From: Prorocentrum cordatum
Lineage: Eukaryota > Sar > Dinophyceae > Prorocentrales > Prorocentraceae
Direction of reading: 5' to 3'
Length of the DNA: 25,500 nt
NCBI GenBank assembly: GCA_963575745.1
Contig: CAUYUJ010014596.1
Coordinates: 299,501-325,000, forward strand
Made by a program: the position numbers and the translations under genes. The notes below the pieces were generated by a model. The model had not been told where the DNA came from and searched no databases. It saw nothing but the letters and a program-made list of their open reading frames with translations. Each line of letters opens with the position of its first letter. The first letter of the stretch is position 1. Positions 1-8,235 of the stretch are shown piece by piece.

Positions 1-25
1 GTGTTGGCCGCCTTCGTCTTTCGAG

Positions 26-556
26 ATGAGGCCGCTGGACGGCCCGAGGACGAGGCTGTGGTGCTTTCGCCTCTTGGATCGGAAGCGAGGCGGCGCCGTT
101 GAGCACATCCACCAGTTCGCGTCATACTATCGGCTTTCTCGTGATGACTTCGGGGTAATGCATTGCGAGTCCAGCGTGAGGATGATCGACTCTCTCATGA
201 CATGGGGCCCCGTGGACCTTCCCAGCGTCGTGGCGGCGGAGGTCGTGCTGCGTCACGTGCAGACGTGCGAGTACACGTGCACAAGGAGTACGGAGGCCGC
301 GATGCCCGCGATGCCTCCCCCCCGCCCCTGCCGACGCTGACCCCGGGGCGAAGTCCAAGGGAAAGCTCGAGGTTCGGAGCGGTGGTCTCTTGAAGTTCGG
401 GCTCGTGGACGAGTGGCATGCGCGGCCCGGGAGGGCGGTCGTGCGACGGCGGCCCCTGCGCTTCCTCAGCGCGCGGCCAAACAGGTTGAGCGCGACGATG
501 GAATCCTGGAGCAGATCCGCAGGTCAGAGAAAGAGCGTCGCGCTATGGCGCCATGA
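26..556 (+). pseudogene. N-terminal domain of a dinoflagellate RT polyprotein, frameshifted
   Basis: This stretch resembles the uncharacterised domain that precedes reverse transcriptase in a multicopy dinoflagellate polyprotein family, recognised from memory and not searched. One frame (26-340) gives a helical segment, DSLMTWGPVDLPSVVAAEVV followed by RHVQTCEYT. A second frame continues with VHKEYGGRDARD near 270-310. The first frame resumes at 410-556 with a charged helix containing AAKQVERDDGILEQIRR and SEKERRAMA before a stop. In the family these parts are contiguous and end in a similar Lys/Arg/Glu-rich helix. At least two frame changes are therefore needed, so no functional protein is made from this copy. 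The true start may lie left of the window. Its role in the parent element is unknown. It is the first piece of a larger decayed element that continues to 3061. Confidence 0.45.
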
Positions 557-1089
557 CGGATCGGTTCTTGGAGGCGGGCCCCCCTGCCCGCCGGCAGGAG
601 TCGAGGGGGCCCCGCAGACGCGCGTTCGCGGCGCAGATGCACTTCGGGGCAGCTCGCGCCAGCAGCGGCGCCAGCGGGTTCTCTTTCTTATCCCGCGCGC
701 TGGCTGGGGCCGTCCGCAGCCGACGGGGCGCGCGAGCCCTGGCGGTGATCCAGCAGGCCGTCGACGCCTTCGGAGCGCCCCCGCCCGACCTTGCACCGGC
801 GGGGGCCCCCTGAGGAGCCGCGCCTTTCGCGGTCGCCCAACCTGGGGTCTACCGCGATTGCGCCGGCGACCCTCGCCCGAGTCGATCTGGCCCCCCCGCC
901 GAGCGCCAGCGCCGAGCCGTTGCTTTTGTCCACGCGCATCGGGTGCGCCAACAGGAGCATTGGTCACCGTCCTCAAGGACGTCTTCTGCCCCGAAATCGG
1001 GGCGTCGCACGGTCGCCCAGCGCGCCCCGATGCGCTCGTGCCCAAACCTCAAGCACCCGCGCCTGCACAAGAAAGCTCTGCTTCCTCTA
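557..1089 (+). other. Degenerate linker between the N-terminal domain and the RT
   Basis: This GC-rich, Pro/Arg/Ala-rich stretch lies between two recognisable parts of the same decayed element. Several frames are open, but none gives a motif that I recognise with confidence. Position and length fit the variable linker of the parent polyprotein. The open frames at 390-1109 (plus) and 524-1045 (minus) look like by-products of GC-rich sequence with few stop codons. Confidence 0.35.
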
Positions 1090-1633
1090 ATGTCATGGCG
1101 CCTTTTTGAATTCCGCGCAGACGTGTTGAGCTCAGTCGGCGCGTTCTTCGCGCGCGAGAAGTCCGAGGCCCTGGGGCCCGTCATGGATGGCCGAATCCCC
1201 TCGCAGTTGTTTGGCGTGCTGCCGATGGCGAAGTTGGCGACTGGGGCAGCTTTCTCGCGGTTCAGAGTTGACGGCGAGGCCCCGGCGCGCGCCGCTGGCG
1301 TTGATGTCGCGGATGCGTTTGACCCCGCGTTGCCGCAACCGTTGCTCCCATGGTATTTTGGCCACTCCAAGATCAGAGCGGGCGACTTGGGGGTCTCGGT
1401 CTCAGCTGCCAGGCAGCAGGTGCTTCCGTCGCCAAGGGTCTACCTTTTAGATGCCCCCCCCCCCCATGGGCTGCAGCCTGAGTCTCTGGTCGCGTCAGGC
1501 TGTGCACGAGATTGTCGCGCGACGGGCCGAGTTCGTCAGTCCTGACTTCGGTTTGGTGGGTCGCTTGCGTGTCCATGTCATCGGTGCTGGCGTTGTTCGC
1601 GCAGAGTGCGTTGACAACTTCGTCGCCCCATGA
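1090..1633 (+). pseudogene. Reverse transcriptase domain, frameshifted at a C12 run
   Basis: Two frames together cover the fingers and palm of a reverse transcriptase. The first frame (up to about 1453) gives VGAFFAREKSEALGPVMDGR, then KLATGAAFSRFRVD, then AAGVDVADAF, which matches motif A with its metal-binding aspartates, and then YFGHSKIRAGDLGVS. A run of twelve C at 1454-1465 shifts the frame. The second frame (1451-1633) gives PMGCSLSLWSRQAVHE (motif B region, usually LPMGWSWAL in this family) and CVDNFVA at 1608-1628, which replaces the usual YVDNF catalytic loop. TGA follows. Family members are common in dinoflagellate gene sets, where RNase H-like and recombinase-like regions follow. 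The frameshift, the altered Y of motif C and the stop argue for a dead copy. The homopolymer shift alone could be a sequencing error. Confidence 0.8.
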
Positions 1634-2602
1634 TTGTCGCAGGAGCCTGATCTTGCCGCTTCCCGTCTAGTCGATCTGCAAGCGCGCGCAGTTAGGCCCC
1701 CCTGCCCACTGGATTCAGAGCGGGTCTGGGGGCGACGCCTTCGGCTGGGCATTCGACTCCGACGCGCCCGCGACCCCCTCAACCCTCGGCTCCTGTGGCA
1801 ACTGCGCCTCGGTCACCAGGTGATCTCCCGGCGCGGGTGCTGTTCTGGGAATGGGTGGCGAAGATCATCGCGCATTTCGTTTTCAGAGTGCCTATTGGGC
1901 GGGGGCTCCTCTCGCGTCGAGGCGCGGCGTGCAAGTTCGGGGGGGGGGGGGCGCGTGCCAGAATTCCATCGCTCGACTCTGAGTGGGCGCCCGTCGTGAA
2001 CCGCGTTGGGTCCGGGCTCTTTCCATCGTCTGCAGGGGGGGTATCGGGCAGCCTTTCGACGCCGCACTCACTCGCATTGATTCGCCGTCTTGGGGCTTCG
2101 GGGTCGCGCGGCGAGAAGTCTCTGAGGTCTCGATTGAGGGCCTGGCCAGGTGCAGCGAGCGTTTGGCGGTTCTCTCGGGAAGCTGAGCATCGACCATTTG
2201 GCCCAGGGGCCGCAGCCGCTCCTGGCCCCCGCTCTCCGGGGCGTTCGCCGGCCCCTGGGGCCGATTTCGGGGGTGTCCCCGTGGATGCTCGAAGGGGCCA
2301 CTGACGCCCAGTCCCCTCGGCGCCCTGGCGGCGCCCGGCCCGGCGGGTTATCCTGGGGGCCCTTCTCTGGGTTACTGGGTTTGTTTTAGAAAAGCTTTGC
2401 TTTTTGAGGTCCTCTGGGAAGTCCCGCGCGGCCCTGGATGGTGCCGCGGCGCCCATCTTGGCACTGGCGACGGGGCGTTCGTCGGCCCCCGCGCAGCAGG
2501 CGGCGCGCCAGCAGGTGGCCCGCCCGCTGCTAGCTTCGGGCTCCGCTGCGCGCTGGAGGCGGCCCCCGTCCGAGCTCAACCCGGCCGATCCAGCATCGCG
2601 GA
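1634..2602 (+). pseudogene. RT thumb and RNase H-like region, broken across three frames
   Basis: Downstream of the catalytic loop the same element continues in pieces. FGWAFDSD and LLWQLRLGHQVISRR (about 1735-1830) correspond to the family's LGWxFD and WRLRLAL thumb segment. EWVAKIIAHFVFRVPIGRG (about 1849-1905) matches the helix usually read as LIGHxTFxxLxxR. A third frame gives DSPSWGFGVARREVSEV and ARCSERL (2079-2160), matching the DAS-WGFGV start of the RNase H fold. At 2404-2602 the reading contains LATGRSSAPAQQAARQQVA and ends in PSELNPADPASR, the highly conserved end of the RNase H part (usually W-PSE-NPAD--SR). The order of motifs is intact but the frame changes repeatedly, so the copy is non-functional. 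A GC-rich linker to about 2880 shows no motif. Confidence 0.75.
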
Positions 2603-2884
2603 ACCGCCCTGCCGGTCGGCCTGAGGCGCGGCATGCCCCAGCGTTCGTCGACCCAGAGAGCGTCTCCAGCAGGCCCGTCGGGCATTGTCCGCAGCGCCCA
2701 GCGCGCGCCCCAGCGCTGCGCAACGCCGACGACCCGAGCAGCCCGCAGCGCCATCTCCGCCGACAGGGCTTGGCCGAGCTCCCGCGGGGGCCGGCCCGCC
2801 CGCCGCGCGGCCGGGAGGCGGGACTCCCCCGCTGCCCCGACGGCGGCTAAGACAGGCGCCTCGACTTTCTTGGAGACGGGGGCC

Positions 2885-3061
2885 GCGGGGGAGGCGACCC
2901 GCCGGGACTGCGAGGCCCGCGCCTTGGGGTCCGGGGCCTGGGCCGTCTCGGCGGAGCCCCCGAACGACGGCGCGAGCGAGAGGAGCGCGGCCCTGGCGGC
3001 CTTCTTCAACGAGATCTTCGTCGACGGATACCCGAGCGAGGAGGCGGCGAAGTGCGCGGCC
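2885..3061 (+). pseudogene. Start of a tyrosine-recombinase-like domain, cut off by array 1
   Basis: The open frame that starts at 2633 gives GEATRRDCEARALGSGAWAV and then SAALAAFFNEIFVDGYPSEE. This resembles the N-terminal core-binding domain of phage-integrase-type recombinases that follows RNase H in this dinoflagellate family. An order of RT, RNase H and tyrosine recombinase is the architecture of DIRS/Ngaro-type retrotransposons; assigning this element to them is an inference. The homology stops abruptly at about 3061, where the sequence becomes the first unit of the 101-bp tandem array. The catalytic part, with the R-H-R-Y residues, is absent. The reading frame stays open into the array but only encodes repeat sequence there. 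Confidence 0.55.
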
Positions 3062-4880
3062 CCCCAGGGATGGCGAGGTCCCATCTGGATCTGCGTAAGA
3101 CGTCGCTATGCCGGACCCCCCAGCAGGCGTCGAAAGTGACGACAACTTTACAGGTCGCAGCCCCCCGTGGATGGCGAGGTCCCATGTGAATCTGCGCAGG
3201 GCGTCACTGTGCTGGCCCCCACCCAGAGGTCCTCGAACGTGGTGACTGTGTCACAGATCGCAGCCCCCCAGGGATGGCGAGGTCCCATTTGAACTTGCGT
3301 AGGACGTCGCTATGCTGTACCCCCCAGGCAGGCCTCGAACGTGGCGACTGGCTTACAGATAGCAGCCAGCCCCCCAGGGATGGCGAGGTCCCATTGGAAT
3401 CTGCGTAGGACGTCACTGCGCTGGGCCCCCCTGCAGGCCGCGAGCGTGGCGACAGTTTGACAAATCGCAGCCCCCCCAGGGATGTCGAGGTCCCATTTGA
3501 ATCTGCGTAGGACGCCGCTATGGCTGCGAAAGTGGCGACAGCTTCGCAGGTCGCAGCCCCCCAGGGATGGCGAGGTCTTTTTGCATCTGCGTATGACGTC
3601 GCTGTGCTGGACACCCCAGCAGGCCTCGAACGTGGTGGCAGTTTCACAAATCGCAGCCCCCCAGGGCGGCGAGGTCCCATTTGAATTTGCGTAGGACGTC
3701 ACCATGCTGGACCCCCCAGCAGGCCTCGAAAGTGACGACAGCTTCACAGATCGCAGCAACCCAGGGATGGCGAGGTCCCATTTGAACTTGCGTAGGACGT
3801 CACTATGCTGCCCCCCCCCCAGCAGGCCTCGAAAGTGGCGACAGTTTCACAGATCGCAGCCCCCCAACAGTGGCCAGGTCCCATCTGAATCTGCGAGGGA
3901 CGTCACTGTGCTGGACCCCACAGGAGGCCTCGAACTTGGCGACAACTCACAGAACGCAGCCCCCCAAGGGATGGCGAGGTCCCATTTGGATCTGCGTAGG
4001 GCGTCGCTGCGCTGGACCCTCGAGCAGGCCTCGAAAGTGGCCACCGCTTCACAAATCGCAGCCCCCCAGGGATAGCGAGGTACCATTTGAACTTGCGTAT
4101 GACGCCACTGTGCTGGACCCCCAACAGGCTTCGAACATGGCGACAGTTTCACAGAGCGCGCCCCCCCAACTATGGCGAGGCCACATTTCACATTTGAATC
4201 CGTGTAGGACGTCACTGCGCTGGGCCCCCCAGCAGGCCTCGAAAGTGGCGACAGTTTCACAGGTCGCAGCCCCCCATGGACGGCGAGGTCCCATTCGGAT
4301 CTGCGTAGGACGCCACTATGCTGGACCTCCCAGCAGGCCTCGAACGTGGCGACAGTTTCACATATCGCAGCCCCCCTGGGATGGCGAGGTCCCATTTGAA
4401 TCTGCGTAGGACGCCGCTGTGCTGGACCCCCCAGCAGGCCCCGAACGTGGCGACTGGCTCACAGATCGCAGCCCCCCAGGGATGGCGAGGTCCCATTTGA
4501 ATCTGCGTAGGGCGTCGCTATGCTGGACCCCAACAGGCCGCGAACGTGGCGACAGCTTCACAGACAGGAGCCCCCCAGGGATGTCGAGGTCTCAGTTGAA
4601 TCTGCGTAGGACGTCATTGTGCTGGACCCCCCAGCAGGCCTCGAAAGTGGCGACAGTTTGACAAGTCGCAGCCCCCCAGGGATGGCGAGGTCCCATTTGA
4701 ATCAGCGTAGGACGTCGCTGTGCTGGACCCCCTTTGCAGGCTTCGAAAGTGATGACAGTTTCACGCACCACAGCCCCCAGGGATGGCGAGTTCCCATTTC
4801 AATCCGCGTGGGGCGTCAGTGTGCTGGACCCTCCAGCAGGCCCCGAAAGTGGCGACAACTTCACAGATCGCAGCCTCCGC
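3062..4880 (+). repeat. Tandem array 1: 18 copies of a ~101-bp unit
   Basis: The anchor CAGCAGGCCTCGAAAGTGGC, or a close variant, recurs at about 3121, 3222, 3325, 3431, 3617, 3717, 3820, 3918, 4021, 4120, 4229, 4330, 4431, 4529, 4631, 4733 and 4834. A shortened unit lies near 3530. Spacing is mostly 97-109 bp. Each unit continues with a GACAGTTTCACAGATCGCAG block, a C6-C8 run, GGGATGGCGAGGTCCCATTT and a GCGTAGGACGTC block. Units differ by substitutions and by small length changes in the C run. Both strands carry open frames with repeating peptides, but the unit length is not a steady multiple of three and frames break often, so a protein is unlikely. Confidence 0.97.
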
Positions 4881-5220
4881 CCCCCCGAGGCAAATCGGGC
4901 AGGATGCAGGAGGGAGGCGGGAGAAAGACTCGACCACAGTCCTTTTATTCAAAACGAATACCCAACCAAGGAGGGTTGGGACAAAATCGGTTCAAACCAG
5001 TGCGTTCGGCCATATCGTGCACAGTGCCCAGGCTTTGTCCCAAGCAGAGGGACGAACGGCCTGGCAACAGGTTGCCTTCGTTCGGCAGTGCCAGCACGAC
5101 ATCTCGAAGACACGAGCGCGGCCCCAATAATTTCAGGGTGAGAGGGTGATGGAGTTCACGGTCCATCGACTCGAACTGCCTCACAGCCAATTGTTTGATT
5201 CTTGGCTGCCCAAGCCGAAC
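4881..5220. other. Purine-rich spacer, conserved tail and unassigned flank
   Basis: After the last array unit comes a purine-rich stretch (about 4895-4940), then the 34-nt tail described separately, then about 240 bp of mixed composition. A minus-strand open frame of 81 residues (4945-5190) ends inside the tail. It has no recognised domain, and I do not call it a gene. Confidence 0.4.
4946..4980 (+). repeat. Conserved 34-nt tail with hairpin, copy 1
   Basis: The sequence starts TATTCAAAACGAATA and continues CCCAACC, a loop AAGGAG, and GGTTGGG. The last parts form a perfect 7-bp stem. All 34 bases from 4946 to 4979 recur identically at 12795-12828, again downstream of an array of the same repeat family and a purine-rich spacer. 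Read on the minus strand it contains GAATAAAAGG next to the hairpin, which could resemble a 3'-end signal, but this is speculative. Confidence 0.9.
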
Positions 5221-5511
5221 AACAGGTAGGGAATTGAAGTCATGTTTTGGAGCTGCTTCAGCCTAAGCCCACACGATTCGAACAGAACCCACGCACTGCT
5301 GATGCAACACGTAACCATTGCCAAAAAGGGAAGGTGCCCATGTTCCTGCTTCTTTCAAAGCTTCCTGAGGTCAAGTTGCTGCTATCGCGACGGCGAAATC
5401 GGATCGAGACGATCGGGGGGGGTCCCATGATACGCTATCTTTTAGTGTCCCGACACGGTGCCCCCCCACACGTTGAATCAAGATGGGGTGCCAGGTGGAA
5501 GCTTTCAACAG
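5221..5511. other. No gene seen
   Basis: Mixed-composition sequence with short open frames on both strands. No domain, repeat or RNA motif is recognised. A G7 run lies at about 5416-5422 and a C7 run at about 5461-5467. Confidence 0.4.
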
Positions 5512-5700
5512 TAACCCGCGACGGTGATCCCCCAACGGTGACCACCACCGGGCCCCAACGGTGACCCCCAACGGTGACTTCCGATGCGTCGATGGTCCGA
5601 TGGAGAGCCCCTCCTCAGACAGTTACCCCGACGGTGACCCCCAACAGAACCAGCCACCCCAATGGGGTGGTTGATTCTGCAAGGGGTCACCGTTGGGAGA
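5512..5700. repeat. CAACGGTGACC motif cluster with inverted copies and a hairpin
   Basis: The motif CAACGGTGACC, or a close variant (ACGGTGATC, GACGGTGACC), occurs at about 5519, 5534, 5558, 5571 and 5629 on the plus strand. At 5681-5697 the reverse complement, GGGGTCACCGTTGGG, appears. Between them, 5648-5677 forms an imperfect hairpin: AACCAGCCACCCCA pairs with TGGGGTGGTTGATT, with about two mismatches. The cluster looks like a decayed tandem repeat that ends in an inverted copy. Confidence 0.75.
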
Positions 5701-5959
5701 GTCACGAAAATTGGAGCGAGCGCGAGGGATCGATGCAATACGACGGCATTTGCATGTTACATCCATCGTGATAGCAGCATTGCCCACGATCCTGAAACGT
5801 AGAAGAAGCCCTATCGTTTGCGCAAGATAGGAGTCTACTTTTTCTGTAGTCAACTGGCCTCCCAGATTCGTAATCTGGCACGTGACAGAGACAGTTGCTG
5901 CCTCAAGATTGAAGGCGAGTATGTAAGCCATTCCACAATCCACGCAGTGAACCTTAATA

Positions 5960-7818
5960 GGTCCACTCATCTTTGCTGATCCAGCGCGTGCCGAACCCTC
6001 CCGAGCAACGAACTGTCCCTTACTTGTTTGAGAAACGTCATCTGGCCCCAATGTCTCTGCAAGATGCCCACAACATGTTTGAGCTACCTGCGCAGTTTAT
6101 GGAGCGTGCCCCAGCGCCATTGTTCGAAATATGGTAAGGACAGCGCCTGCACGATCTTAGCCAGCGCCTGGAAGCAAGCTTCTTTGAAGTTCCGAATGAC
6201 GCCGTAGTGCCGCAGAAGCGTGAGGACAGCTTTGATGACATCCAGCCAGCGCGGAAAGCAGTCCATGCTGCACAACGCCCTCCTGATCAACGTGTCGAAA
6301 ACATGCATCCACCTCGGGGTTTGGACCGCACATGGGAATAGCCGGTGTTGTTTGCATATGTCTGGTGTCACATACTTTCCCACTGACCTGCAGAACGCAG
6401 GTAATTGTCAGGCGCATTGCGAAATAGTCTCTCAGCTCCCATATCTGAAGTCACAGATATCACGCGACTTAACGAGTGCCGAAGCGATGCATGTGACGGC
6501 CAGATGCTGAGGGCAAGTTTCCAAAGTAATGCGTACAATGCTTCATTGAGGCTAAGATGTTGGTTACCAATGCGCACGATTGGCAAAAATAACCAATAAC
6601 AAATGCATCCACCCGATTTTATTCCGACGCAGTCGACGCTCGTCGCGGAAAGTTCGACCCCCTTCCATTGTGGAGACCCGTCAGTGTACATATAGAAATT
6701 CGCAAGAAGCCCCATGTTTACTGCCAGCCACTGTCGCATCAGCAGCATGCACCTAATATCTGATCTCAAGCACCCCCCTCCGCAACACATCATAGCTAAT
6801 TGTCAAACCTCGGGCCATCTTGTGATTATTCCTTATGGCCATGCCGAGCCAACACTTTCGCCCACGCCTTCTTTGAATTAGCAAAGCTTCGAGATGCCGC
6901 GCCACATCGAGACAGTGAATAACCCATTCCACCATGAGCCCTCCCTTCGTCGAATTGCGCGGAGATGCGATGTCTTCTGTTTCCGAGCCGTCACCTGGTG
7001 CACGTTGAACGCCTCGTGGCAGAACTGCTGTCATCGCATCCGCGTGTTCTCTGACTGCCAAAGTGCGAGGCCCCATGAACAGAACTCGTCTCTTAACTCC
7101 CAAGCGTGCTGCAGGAGGCACGAGTGATAGATATGGCCATCCTGGAACGATACATTCGGCAAGATGTTTGCCAACGCATACAGTTTGGCAAGTCCACGCG
7201 ACAGGGTACTATTCAGCGTGGTCGCTCCACTGATTCAACACGTACTTGAAGAGATCTGTACCACCATCACTTGCATTGTACACCTGCTTGTTGCTGGCGG
7301 ACTCCAGCATGCTCAAACCAGCCGCTGGGTACCTGCACCTCGTTTACCAGGTCGGCAACATCTTCAAGTTGATATCCATTTGCTCCCAAGATGATTCGAC
7401 GCGAGGACCCCCAAACAAAATCAGTACAGACTTTGTGAATTCATCATGGCTATAGCTTTTGCTGCGGATGCACATAATCTCAGTGGCAGACAGAATCTCC
7501 CATGCACCAATTGCCTGCTTGCCAGCTTGCCTGCGGGCTGCCGTGCACTGAATTATCTTTGATTGAACCCGTCGAACATACAAGATACAACGTAGCCTGG
7601 CCGAACTGGTCCAACTGCTCTGGGGGGGGCACCCCCGTGCGAGAAGCTCTGGGGAGCACCGCTGTCGTATCGCCATCGATCAAGTCACTGTCGGCCTCAA
7701 TGGGCCAATTCAATTCCTCGTGGTCCCAAGACTTTACGTCCCTGTCAGAGCCCAAACGGCTACGGAACCATGGAGTGTACTCTTTACGGGACAGAATTCT
7801 CGGACCCCCTAGACACAA
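5960..7818 (-). pseudogene. Uncharacterised dinoflagellate multicopy protein family, frameshifted copy
   Basis: Reading leftwards on the minus strand, consecutive segments match a large protein family that I recall from dinoflagellate gene sets; its function is not known to me. 7818-7480 gives the N-terminal part (VKSWDHEELNWPIEADSD, ATLYLVCSTGSIKDNS). 7676-7344 overlaps it in another frame (GAWEILSATEIMCIRSKSYS). 7255-7211 gives KYVLNQWSDH before a stop. 7121-6753 gives ARLGVKRRVLFMGPRT, VEWVIHCLDVARHLEALL and HKMARGLTISYDVLRRG. 6793-6368 gives LMRQWLAVNMG, SPQWKGVEL and SVTSDMGAERLF. 6383-6084 gives PRWLDVIKAVLTLLRHYG and LPYFEQWRWGTLH. Beyond 6084 only traces remain, with several stops. 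At least four frame changes occur, and overlaps such as 6753-6793 leave no room for an intron. The base composition is less GC-rich than the flanks. A transposon origin is possible but unproven. Confidence 0.7.
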
Positions 7819-7871
7819 CGCACATGTGAGTTGTTGTCATACATGGGTCTGTTCCAAAGCCTAACTCACGC

Positions 7872-8126
7872 TTGCAATGTAGTTTGTGTTGGCCCTGTGT
7901 GTTTGATCTACACGCAGCAAGAATGAACGCTCTCATGACAGGGAAACGTCACAACAAGCGGGCGCATTGCTTACACCAAACACATGATGTCACAAGTATC
8001 CTAAATCATGTCGCTAGTGATTTGAAGCAAGAGCTAGATTTTACCACTTCGAATGCTGCAAGTTTCGGAGTGATGTGGTTGGGGCCCTGTAGCAGTTGGG
8101 GACTTCCTGGTTGGAATTTCGCGTAG
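7872..8126 (+). pseudogene. Fragment of a dinoflagellate GPxCSSW-type family
   Basis: An open frame of 84 residues contains HDVTSILNHVASDLKQ and, about 20 residues on, GVMWLGPCSSWGLPG. A multicopy dinoflagellate family of unknown function, recalled from memory, has a D-V-T/D-M segment followed at similar spacing by a G-P-P-C-S-S-W motif. The surrounding family sequence is missing on both sides. The fragment stops at 8126, where a GC-rich repeat-like stretch begins. There is no supported start codon: the frame opens at a TTG and the likely exon continues upstream out of frame. It lies head-to-head with the minus-strand pseudogene ending at 7818. Confidence 0.35.
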
Positions 8127-8139
8127 CAGCCTCACAGAA

Positions 8140-8235
8140 GAGTATTCTGCCAGCCGCCCAGGCCCTGCCAGCCGCCCCTCTGGCGGCGCCGCCGAGGCCC
8201 CGCGCGCGCGGCGGAGGGGGGAGCAGCAACCTGTT
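8140..8235. repeat. GC-rich palindromic stretch, probable dispersed repeat
   Basis: CCAGCCGCCC and GCCAGCCGCCCC follow each other at 8152-8177. They lead into the palindrome GGCGGCGCCGCC and an alternating CGCGCGCG run, followed by GGCGGAGGGGGGAGCAGCAAC. I recall similar sequence from predicted proteins of dinoflagellates, but there is no second copy in this window. Confidence 0.35.

Larger units (their letters stand above)
1..3061 (+). mobile_element. Decayed RT/RNase H/recombinase retroelement, 3'-truncated
   Basis: The pseudogene parts listed within this span occur in the expected order of one polyprotein, on one strand, over 3 kb. No long terminal repeat or terminal inverted repeat is visible inside the window. 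The left end is outside the window, and the right end is the junction with the tandem array. Homopolymer C and G runs (1454-1465, and G11 around 1939-1949) coincide with, or lie near, frame changes. Confidence 0.65.

Noticed and set aside
3062-4880. Possible CRISPR array
   Set aside because: Units are contiguous diverged copies of about 101 bp without unique spacers, and the context is eukaryotic.
4945-5190. 81-residue minus frame ending in the conserved tail
   Set aside because: Its end is fixed by the repeat tail and the rest has no recognised motif.
6753-6793. Frame change in the minus-strand gene as a possible intron
   Set aside because: The two readings overlap by 40 bp and together keep the conserved protein order, so there is no room for an intron.
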